In this document: piece by piece, positions 54,047 to 64,000 of the stretch
Layout of the letters: every line of letters begins with the position of its first letter
Numbering within the stretch: the stretch's first letter is position 1
Made by a program: the position numbers and the translations under genes
Assembly: GCA_033675265.1 (NCBI GenBank)
Contig: JAUJYZ010000222.1
Span: 248,001 to 312,000 of the forward strand
From: Actinostola sp. cb2023
Lineage: Eukaryota; Cnidaria; Anthozoa; Actiniaria; Actinostolidae
Direction of reading: 5' to 3'
Length of the DNA stretch: 64,000 nt
The notes under the pieces: generated by a model
The model's input: only the letters and a program-made list of their open reading frames with translations
What the model was told of the DNA's origin: nothing
The model's database searches: none

Positions 54047-57000
54047 ATGTCTAACTCTACCAGCCTGAGAGAGACTACAGACAATCATCCAGCATCTTCA
54101 GTTCCGTCTTCACCGATTCCACAAGAACTAATCGAGAAACTCTTTGGTTTCTGTGTATCACAAGCCATCATAACAAGCTGTAACCTCGGAATCTTTGAAG
54201 CTTTCCACGATGCTCGACTCCCTCAAACAGCTAGAGAAGTATCAGAACAATTACAGACGGATATTAACGCTACAACTCAACTCTTAGACACGTTGGTATC
54301 CTTGGAGCTATTGAAGAAAGAAATCAAAGAGAACGAACATTTCTACAGTAACACTTCCATGTCAGACAAGTTTCTTGTAAAAAGTAGTCCCAATTCTATC
54401 AAGGGGATTATTCCTATGCTCGAGAAATCTTACAAACTGTATGGGAATTTAGATTGGGCAGTTCGAGAGGGCAATAATCAGTGGAGAAGAACCTATAACG
54501 GCTTCTTTGCGAGACTTGTCTTCATGGCGATGGATTTATATCGCTATCTGTTTGACGCTTCGTGGGACATGTTTTCACTGATTTACTCGACACGACGTGG
54601 AGTTGTGGCTTTCCTCGAGGGTCTACGGGGTTCCTGCAAATCAGAAGCAGAAAGACTCATGTCTGCATTCGATTTGAGTGAATATACAAGCATGTGTGAT
54701 TTGGGAGGTAATGTTTACACTACCGGGATACCTGTGGTGAATGGCGTCACGTTATATGGCTGGTACCGGTCGAGTGGGAAGCCTTGCCTTCTCTTCCCTT
54801 GCCTTCTCTTCCCTTGCCTTCTCAGTCTTCCCTTGCCTTCTCTTCCCTTGCCTTCTCTTCCCTTGCCTTCTCTTCCCTTGCCTTCTCTTCCCTTGCCTTC
54901 TCTTCCTTTGCCTTCTCTTCCATTCCCTTGCCTTCTCTTCCCTTGCCTTCTCTTCCATTCCCTTGCCTTCTCTTCCCTTGCCTTCTCTTCCATTCCCTTG
55001 CCTTCTCTTCCATTCCCTTGCCTTCTTTTCCCTTGCCTTCTCTTTCCTTGCCTTCTCTTCCCTTGCCTTCTCTTCCCTTGCCTTCTCTTCCCTTGCCTTC
55101 TCTTCCCTTGCCTTCTCTTCCATTCCCTTGCCTTCTCTTCCATTCCCTTGCCTTCTCTTCCATTCCCTTGCCTTCTCTTCCATTCCCTTGCCTTCTCTTC
55201 CATTCCCTTGCCTTCTCTTCCATTCCCTTGCCTTCTCTTCCATTCCCTTGCTTTCTCTTCCCTTGCCTTCTCTTCCCTTGTCTTCTCTTCTCTTGCCTTC
55301 TCTTCCCCTGCCTTCCCTTCCCTTCTCTTACTTTGCCTTCTCTTCTATTCCCTTCTATTCCCTTGTCTTTCTCTTCCCTTGACTTCTCTTCACTTCCCTT
55401 CTTTTCCCTTGCCTTCTCTTACACTGCCTTCTCTTCCCTTGCCTTCTATTCCCTTCTATTCCCTTGCCTTCTCTTCCCTTGCCTTCCCTTTCCTTCTCTT
55501 CCCTTCCCTTGCCTTCTCTTCCCTTGCCTTCTCTTCCCTTCTCTTCCCTTGCCTTCTCTTCCCTCTCTTCCTTTGCCTTGCCTTCTCTTTCCCTTGCCTT
55601 CCCTTTCCTTCTCTTCGATTCCCTTCTCTTCCCTTGCCTACTCTTCCTTTGCCTTTCCTTTCCTTGCCTTCTCTTCCCTTGCCTTCTCTCCCCTTTCCTT
55701 CTCTTGCCTTGCCCTTCTCTCCCTTTCCTTCTCTTGCCTTGCCTTCTTCGCTCCCTTGCCTTCTCTTCCCTTGCCTTCTCTTCCCATGCCTTCTCTTCCC
55801 TTGCCTTCTCTTCCCTTCTCTTACTTTGCCTTCTCTTCTATTCCCTTCTATTCCCTTGCCTTCTCTTCCCTTGTCTTCTCTTCCCTTTCTTCCCTTGCCT
55901 TCTTTTCCCTTCCCCTTCTCTTCCCTTGCCTTCTCTTCCCTTGCTTTCTCTTCCCTTGCCTTCTCTTCCCTTGCCTTCTCTTCCCTTGCCTTCTCTTCCT
56001 TTGCCTTCTTCTTCCTTCCCTTGCCTTCTCTTCCCTTGCCTTCTCTTCCATTCCCTTGCCTTCTCTTCCCTTGCCTTCTCTTCTCTTCCATTCCCTTGCT
56101 TCTTCTCTTCCTTGCCTTCTTTCCCTTGCCTTCTTTTCCCTTGCCTTCTCTTCCCTTGCCTTCTCTTCCCTTGCCTTCTCTTCCCTTGCCTTCTCTTCCC
56201 TTGCCTTCTCTTCCATTCCCTTGCCTTCTCTTCCATTCCCTTGCCTTCTCTTCCATTCCCTTGCCTTCTCTTCCATTCCCTTGCCTTCTCTTCCATTCCC
56301 TTGCCTTCTCTTCTTCCCTTCCCTTGCCTTCTCTTCCATTCCCTTCCTTGCTTCTCTTCCCTTGCCTTCTCTTCCCTTGTCTTCTCTTCTCTTGCCTTCT
56401 CTTCCCCTGCCTTCCCTTCCCTTCTCTTACTTTGCCTTCTCTTCTATTCCCTTCTATTCCCTTGTCTTTCTCTTCCCTTGACTTCTCTTCACTTCCCTTC
56501 TTTTCCCTTGCCTTCTCTTACACTGCCTTCTCTTCCCTTGCCTTCTATTCCCTTCTATTCCCTTGCCTTCTCTTCCCTTGCCTTCCCTTTCCTTCTCTTC
56601 CCTTCCCTTGCCTTCTCTTCCCTTGCCTTCTCTTCCCTTCTCTTCCCTTGCCTTCTCTTCCCTTCTATTCCTTTGCCTTCTCTTCCCTTGCCTTCCCTTT
56701 CCTTCTCTTCGATTCCCTTCTCTTCCCTTGCCTTCTCTTCCTTTGCCTTTCCTTTCCTTCTCTTCCCTTGCCTTCTCTCCCCTTTCCTTCTCTTGCCTTG
56801 CCTTCTTCGCTTGCTTTCTCTTCCCTTGCCTTCTCTTCCCATGCCTTCTCTTCCCTTGCCTTCTCTTCCCTTCTCTTACTTTGCCTTCTCTTCTATTCCC
56901 TTCTATTCCCTTGCCTTTCTCTTCCCTTGTCTTCTCTTCCCTTCCCTTGCCTTCTTTTCCCTTGCCTTCTCTTCCCTTGCCTTCTTCCCTTGCTTTCTCT

Positions 57001-57481
57001 TCCCTTGCCTTCTCTTCCCGTGCCTTCTCTTCGATTCCCTTCTCTTCCCTTGCCTTCTCTTCCTTTGCCTTCTCTCCCCTTGCCTTCTTCCCTTGCTTTC
57101 TCTTCCCTTGCCTTTCTCTTCGCTTGCTTTCCATGAGGGGAGGAGAACTAAAAAGGGGGAAAGGCGGCCTACTTAGTGATATTCAACTGTGTTCTATTTC
57201 TTCAGGAGGCACAGGTGACCTGGCCTACGCTGCGTCCAGTCTCTACCCATCCATGGACATCATGGTCTTTGATCTGCCCGCTGTAGTAGACTGTTCGTCA
57301 TCATTCCAGCCATCCATGTATGAGTGCCCCAGTCGCAACAGGGTTCGCTTCAAGGCTGGAAACTTTTTTACAGACAGATTACCAAGTGCTAAATTGTATG
57401 TGCTGACACGTATTTTACAAAGTTTTGATCAGTCTAAGATTATTACGATATTGGATAAAGTCTACAACAGCCTTCCTTCAG
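54047..57481 (+). CDS. Acetylserotonin O-methyltransferase-like protein (ASMT/HIOMT family), 5' part
   Basis: Exon 1 is 54,047-54,707 and exon 2 is 57,206-57,481, both with phase-1 ends; joined they give 312 codons plus one base and continue beyond the window. Residues about 20-115 form the winged-helix dimerisation domain. The SAM-binding motif DLGGGTGDLA spans the first splice junction (residues about 217-226) and is followed by DLPAVV. The second donor is GTAAAT at 57,482. The catalytic C-terminal third is outside the window. ASMT methylates N-acetylserotonin to melatonin; the family also has other small-molecule substrates, so the substrate here is open. One continuous frame runs through intron 1 by chance because of its repeats. 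Confidence 0.88.
54780..57130. repeat. Pyrimidine-rich CCTTGCCTTCTCTT repeat filling intron 1
   Basis: About 2.3 kb of 14-bp units (CCTTGCCTTCTCTT) with 19-bp variants containing CCATT. A block of roughly 1 kb appears twice (around 55,270-55,560 and 56,360-56,650). Long Leu/Pro/Ser (forward) and Arg/Lys/Glu/Gly (reverse) frames are artefacts. Confidence 0.97.
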
Positions 57482-57716
57482 GTAAATATCACTGCATCAT
57501 CATCATCATCATAAGCTTTATTTTTCATCATTAGATATCGCTTCAATCTTGAGGCGTTGCTCGTGCTACTAGATGCTTTGCACCGTCACGTGACCCCATA
57601 GCGATCAATTTCAGCTTTTCTTCGTATTTTGTTTGCTCTATTATTTTTTTGGAAGGGAACGGACTCTTCCAGTCTTTCCAGTCGCCCGTTTCTCTCTACA
57701 TGCCTACTATCATGGT

Positions 57717-60700
57717 AGAATAGTTACCGTTGCTATGGGAGTCACATGACAGTGCAAAGCCTCTATAGTCACACCCTTTGCTTGCCCGATCATTGTATGC
57801 CACAATAAAGCCATTAATGTCTTATAGTTACCGTTGCTATGGGAGTCACATGACAGTGCAAAGCCTCTATAGTCACACCCTTTGCTTGCCCGATCATTGT
57901 ATGCCATAATAAAGCCATTAATGTCTTATAGTTACCGTTGCTATGGGAGTCACATGACAGTGCAAAGCCTCTATAGTCACACCCTTTGCTTGCCCGATCA
58001 TTGTATGCCACAATAAAGCCATTAATGTCTTATAGTTACCGTTGCTATGGGAGTCACATGACAGTGCAAAGCCTCTATAGTCACACCCTTTGCTTGTCCG
58101 ATCATTGTATGCCACAATAAAGCCATTAATGTCTTATAGTTACCGTTGCTATGGGAGTCACATGACAGTGCAAAGCCTCTATAGTCACACCCTTTGCTTG
58201 TCCGATCATTGTATGCCACAATAAAGCCATTAATGTCTTATAGTTACCGTTGCTATGGGAGTCACATGACAGTGCAAAGCCTCTATAGTCACACCCTTTG
58301 CTTGTCCGATCATTGTATGCCACAATAAAGGCATTAATGTCTTATAGTTACCGTTGCTATGGGAGTCACATGACAGTGCAAAGCCTCTATAGTCACACCC
58401 TTTGCTTGTCCGATCATTGTATGCCACAATAAAGCCATTAATGTCTTATAGTTACCGTTGCTATGGGAGTCACATGACAGTGCAAAGCCTCTATAGTCAC
58501 ACCCTTTGCTTGTCCGATCATTGTATGCCACAATAAAGGCATTAATGTCTTATAGTTACCGTTGCTATGGGAGTCACATGACAGTGCAAAGCCTCTATAG
58601 TCACACCCTTTGCTTGCCCGATCATTGTATGCGACAATAAAGCCATTAATGTCTTATAGTTACCGTTGCTATGGGAGTCACATGACAGTGCAAAGCCTCT
58701 ATAGTCACACCCTTTGCTTGCCCGATCATTGTATGCCACAATAAAGCCATTAATGTCTTATAGTTACCGTTGCTATGGGAGTCACATGACAGTGCAAAGC
58801 CTCTATAGTCACACCCTTTGCTTGCCCGATCATTGTATGCCACAATAAAGCCATTAATGTCTTATAGTTACCGTTGCTATGGGAGTCACATGACAGTGCA
58901 AAGCCTCTATAGTCACACCCTTTGCTTGTCCGATCATTGTATGCCACAATAAAGCCATTAATATCTTATAGTTACCGTTGCTATGGGAGTCACATGACAG
59001 TGCAAAGCCTCTATAGTCACACCTTTTGCTTGTCCGATCATTGTATGCCACAATAAAGCCATTAATGTCTTATAGTTTTACCGTTGCTATGGGAGTCACA
59101 TGACAGTGCAAAGCCTCTATAGTCACACCCTTTGCTTGTCCGATCATTGTATGCCACAATAAAGCCATTAATGTCTTATAGTTACCGTTGCTATGGGAGT
59201 CACATGACAGTGCAAAGCCTCTATAGTCACACCCTTTGCTTGTCCGATCATTGTATGCCACAATAAAGCCATTAATGTCTTATAGTTACCGTTGCTATGG
59301 GAGTCACATGACAGTGCAAAGCCTCTATAGTCACACCCTTTGCTTGTCCGATCATTGTATGCCACAATAAAGGCATTAATGTCTTATAGTTACCGTTGCT
59401 ATGGGAGTCACATGACAGTGCAAAGCCTCTATAGTCACACCCTTTGCTTGTCCGATCATTGTATGCCACAATAAAGCCATTAATGTCTTATAGTTACCGT
59501 TGCTATGGGAGTCACATGACAGTGCAAAGCCTCTATAGTCACACCCTTTGCTTGTCCGATCATTGTATGCCACAATAAAGGCATTAATGTCTTATAGTTA
59601 CCGTTGCTATGGGAGTCACATGACAGTGCAAAGCCTCTATAGTCACACCCTTTGCTTGCCCGATCATTGTATGCGACAATAAAGCCATTAATGTCTTATA
59701 GTTACCGTTGCTATGGGAGTCACATGACAGTGCAAAGCCTCTATAGTCACACCCTTTGCTTGCCCGATCATTGTATGCCACAATAAAGCCATTAATGTCT
59801 TATAGTTACCGTTGCTATGGGAGTCACATGACAGTGCAAAGCCTCTATAGTCACACCCTTTGCTTGCCCGATCATTGTATGCCACAATAAAGCCATTAAT
59901 GTCTTATAGTTACCGTTGCTATGGGAGTCACATGACAGTGCAAAGCCTCTATAGTCACACCCTTTGCTTGTCCGATCATTGTATGCCACAATAAAGCCAT
60001 TAATATCTTATAGTTACCGTTGCTATGGGAGTCACATGACAGTGCAAAGCCTCTATAGTCACACCTTTTGCTTGTCCGATCATTGTATGCCACAATAAGC
60101 CATTAATGTCTTATAGTTACCGTTGCTATGGGAGTCACATGACAGTGCAAAGCCTCTATAGTCACACCCTTTGCTTGTCCGATCATTGTATGCCACAATA
60201 AAGCCATTAATGTCTTATAGTTACCGTTGCTATGGGAGTCACATGACAGTGCAAAGCCTCTATAGTCACACCCTTTGCTTGTCCGATCATTGTATGCCAC
60301 AATAAAGCCATTAATGTCTTATAGTTACCGTTGCTATGGGAGTCACATGACAGTGCAAAGCCTCTATAGTCACACCCTTTGCTTGTCCGATCATTGTATG
60401 CCACAATAAAGGCATTAATGTCTTATAGTTACCGTTGCTATGGGAGTCACATGACAGTGCAAAGCCTCTATAGTCACACCCTTTGCTTGCCCGATCATTG
60501 TATGCCACAATAAAGCCATTAATGTCTTATAGTTACCGTTGCTATGGGAGTCACATGACAGTGCAAAGCCTCTATAGTCACACCCTTTGCTTGTCCGATC
60601 ATTGTATGCCACAATAAAGCCATTAATGTCTTATAGTTACCGTTGCTATGGGAGTCACATGACAGTGCAAAGCCTCTATAGTCACACCCTTTGCTTGTCC

Positions 60701-63700
60701 GATCATTGTATGCCACAATAAAGCCATTAATGTCTTATAGTTACCGTTGCTATGGGAGTCACATGACAGTGCAAAGCCTCTATAGTCACACCCTTTGCTT
60801 GTCCGATCATTGTATGCCACAATAAAGCCATTAATGTCTTATAGTTACCGTTGCTATGGGAGTCACATGACAGTGCAAAGCCTCTATAGTCACACCCTTT
60901 GCTTGTCCGATCATTGTATGCCACAATAAAGGCATTAATGTCTTATAGTTACCGTTGCTATGGGAGTCACATGACAGTGCAAAGCCTCTATAGTCACACC
61001 CTTTGCTTGCCCGATCATTGTATGCCACAATAAAGCCATTAATGTCTTATAGTTACCGTTGCTATGGGAGTCACATGACAGTGCAAAGCCTCTATAGTCA
61101 CACCCTTTGCTTGCCCGATCATTGTATGCCACAATAAAGCCATTAATGTCTTATAGTTACCGTTGCTATGGGAGTCACATGACAGTGCAAAGCCTCTATA
61201 GTCACACCCTTTGCTTGTCCGATCATTGTATGCCACAATAAAGCCATTAATGTCTTATAGTTACCGTTGCTATGGGAGTCACATGACAGTGCAAAGCCTC
61301 TATAGTCACACCCTTTGCTTGTCCGATCATTGTATGCCACAATAAAGCCATTAATGTCTTATAGTTACCGTTGCTATGGGAGTCACATGACAGTGCAAAG
61401 CCTCTATAGTCACACCCTTTGCTTGTCCGATCATTGTATGCCACAATAAAGCCATTAATGTCTTATAGTTACCGTTGCTATGGGAGTCACATGACAGTGC
61501 AAAGCCTCTATAGTCACACCCTTTGCTTGTCCGATCATTGTATGCCACAATAAAGCCATTAATGTCTTATAGTTACCGTTGCTATGGGAGTCACATGACA
61601 GTGCAAAGCCTCTATAGTCACACCCTTTGCTTGTCCGATCATTGTATGCCACAATAAAGGCATTAATGTCTTATAGTTACCGTTGCTATGGGAGTCACAT
61701 GACAGTGCAAAGCCTCTATAGTCACACCCTTTGCTTGCCCGATCATTGTATGCCACAATAAAGCCATTAATGTCTTATAGTTACCGTTGCTATGGGAGTC
61801 ACATGACAGTGCAAAGCCTCTATAGTCACACCCTTTGCTTGCCCGATCATTGTATGCCACAATAAAGCCATTAATGTCTTATAGTTACCGTTGCTATGGG
61901 AGTCACATGACAGTGCAAAGCCTCTATAGTCACACCCTTTGCTTGTCCGATCATTGTATGCCACAATAAAGCCATTAATGTCTTATAGTTACCGTTGCTA
62001 TGGGAGTCACATGACAGTGCAAAGCCTCTATAGTCACACCCTTTGCTTGTCCGATCATTGTATGCCACAATAAAGCCATTAATGTCTTATAGTTACCGTT
62101 GCTATGGGAGTCACATGACAGTGCAAAGCCTCTATAGTCACACCCTTTGCTTGTCCGATCATTGTATGCCACAATAAAGCCATTAATGTCTTATAGTTAC
62201 CGTTGCTATGGGAGTCACATGACAGTGCAAAGCCTCTATAGTCACACCCTTTGCTTGTCCGATCATTGTATGCCACAATAAAGGCATTAATGTCTTATAG
62301 TTACCGTTGCTATGGGAGTCACATGACAGTGCAAAGCCTCTATAGTCACACCCTTTGCTTGCCCGATCATTGTATGCCACAATAAAGCCATTAATGTCTT
62401 ATAGTTACCGTTGCTATGGGAGTCACATGACAGTGCAAAGCCTCTATAGTCACACCCTTTGCTTGTCCGATCATTGTATGCCACAATAAAGCCATTAATG
62501 TCTTATAGTTACCGTTGCTATGGGAGTCACATGACAGTGCAAAGCCTCTATAGTCACACCCTTTGCTTGTCCGATCATTGTATGCCACAATAAAGCCATT
62601 AATGTCTTATAGTTACCGTTGCTATGGGAGTCACATGACAGTGCAAAGCCTCTATAGTCACACCCTTTGCTTGTCCGATCATTGTATGCCACAATAAAGC
62701 CATTAATGTCTTATAGTTACCGTTGCTATGGGAGTCACATGACAGTGCAAAGCCTCTATAGTCACACCCTTTGCTTGTCCGATCATTGTATGCCACAATA
62801 AAGGCATTAATGTCTTATAGTTACCGTTGCTATGGGAGTCACATGACAGTGCAAAGCCTCTATAGTCACACCCTTTGCTTGCCCGATCATTGTATGCCAC
62901 AATAAAGCCATTAATGTCTTATAGTTACCGTTGCTATGGGAGTCACATGACAGTGCAAAGCCTCTATAGTCACACCCTTTGCTTGCCCGATCATTGTATG
63001 CCACAATAAAGCCATTAATGTCTTATAGTTACCGTTGCTATGGGAGTCACATGACAGTGCAAAGCCTCTATAGTCACACCCTTTGCTTGTCCGATCATTG
63101 TATGCCACAATAAAGCCATTAATGTCTTATAGTTACCGTTGCTATGGGAGTCACATGACAGTGCAAAGCCTCTATAGTCACACCCTTTGCTTGTCCGATC
63201 ATTGTATGCCACAATAAAGCCATTAATGTCTTATAGTTACCGTTGCTATGGGAGTCACATGACAGTGCAAAGCCTCTATAGTCACACCCTTTGCTTGTCC
63301 GATCATTGTATGCCACAATAAAGCCATTAATGTCTTATAGTTACCGTTGCTATGGGAGTCACATGACAGTGCAAAGCCTCTATAGTCACACCCTTTGCTT
63401 GTCCGATCATTGTATGCCACAATAAAGCCATTAATGTCTTATAGTTACCATTGCTATGGGAGTCACATGACAGTGCAAAGCCTCTATAGTCACACCCTTT
63501 GCTTGTCCGATCATTGTATGCCACAATAAAGCCATTAATGTCTTATAGTTACCATTGCTATGGGAGTCACATGACAGTGCAAAGCCTCTATAGTCACACC
63601 CTTTGCTTGTCCGATCATTGTATGCCACAATAAAGCCATTAATGTCTTATAGTTACCGTTGCTATGGGAGTCACATGACAGTGCAAAGCCTCTATAGTCA

Positions 63701-64000
63701 CACCCTTTGCTTGCCCGATCATTGTATGCCACAATAAAGCCATTAATGTCTTATAGTTACCGTTGCTATGGGAGTCACATGACAGTGCAAAGCCTCTATA
63801 GTCACACCCTTTGCTTGTCCGATCATTGTATGCCACAATAAAGGCATTAATGTCTTATAGTTACCGTTGCTATGGGAGTCACATGACAGTGCAAAGCCTC
63901 TATAGTCACACCCTTTGCTTGTCCGATCATTGTATGCCACAATAAAGGCATTAATGTCTTATAGTTACCGTTGCTATGGGAGTCACATGACAGTGCAAAG
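57717..64000. repeat. 104-bp satellite, about 60 copies, running off the window
   Basis: Units repeat every 104 bp with very few substitutions and lie in intron 2 of the O-methyltransferase or beyond. Each contains GTCACATGAC and, on the sense strand, AATAAA in CACAATAAAG. Variant units (T/C in CTTGYCCG, GGCATT for GCCATT, GCGACA for GCCACA) recur in blocks. The 65-codon minus-strand frame present in each unit changes frame from unit to unit and is not a gene. Confidence 0.98.

Noticed and set aside
54715..57176. Very long Leu/Pro/Ser and Arg/Lys/Glu/Gly frames
   Set aside because: Low-complexity repeat inside intron 1; good donor and acceptor at 54,707 and 57,206 join the SAM-binding motif exactly.
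57710..63940. Dozens of 65-codon minus-strand open frames of nearly one sequence
   Set aside because: They are the same stretch of the 104-bp satellite; the period is not a multiple of three, and no start, splice or domain evidence supports translation.
57717..64000. CRISPR array
   Set aside because: Repeats are contiguous 104-bp units with no unique spacers, and the genome is eukaryotic.

Overview
The window looks like metazoan, most probably anthozoan cnidarian (stony coral or symbiotic sea anemone), nuclear DNA. The main clue is a tandem family of proteins with a collagen stretch, three Ig domains and a C-terminal fibrinogen domain. This is the architecture described for cnidarian ficolin-like proteins (CniFLs). 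Other clues are spliced genes with GT-AG introns, class A GPCRs with a separate signal-peptide exon, a full-length Ty3/gypsy LTR retrotransposon, many MITE/foldback elements and very large satellites. The species cannot be named from the sequence alone.

Layout. (1) 1-20,046 is a segmentally duplicated CniFL cluster. Copy A (709-2763) is intact; copies B (6272-8298) and C (14329-16379) each carry a different frameshift; a 45-codon 5' fragment lies at 13,848. Units 1 and 3 also carry a small minus-strand gene of unknown function (3313-3687 and 18160-18534). Between units are a 75-bp satellite, a hAT-like element with a second, TTAA-flanked element nested in its left arm, and other repeats. (2) 20,047-26,909 is a complete minus-strand gypsy element with two 751-bp LTRs in which I see no difference and TTAA target duplications; its pol is split by a frameshift. 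(3) 27,490-31,000 holds GPCR 1 and a GPCR fragment. (4) 32,562-38,844 is an eight-exon gene for a predicted secreted protein: signal peptide, Asp-rich block, five copies of a five-cysteine module each on its own phase-0 exon, and a Met-rich tail. (5) 39-42.4 kb is mostly inverted-repeat elements. (6) 42,445-45,263 (+) and 51,288-53,043 (-) are GPCRs 2 and 3, separated by minisatellites. (7) 54,047-57,481 is the 5' part of an ASMT/HIOMT-type O-methyltransferase whose intron 1 is a 2.3-kb pyrimidine tract and whose intron 2 contains about 60 copies of a 104-bp satellite that runs off the window.

The genes do not form an operon or one evident pathway. The CniFLs are predicted cell-surface lectin-like recognition receptors. 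The three GPCRs are paralogues sharing one exon plan. The eight-exon protein could be an extracellular mineral- or metal-binding matrix protein (inference only). It and the CniFL cluster are the most interesting parts. Much of the rest is repeat growth, and repeats have in two places altered GPCR C-terminal coding sequence.
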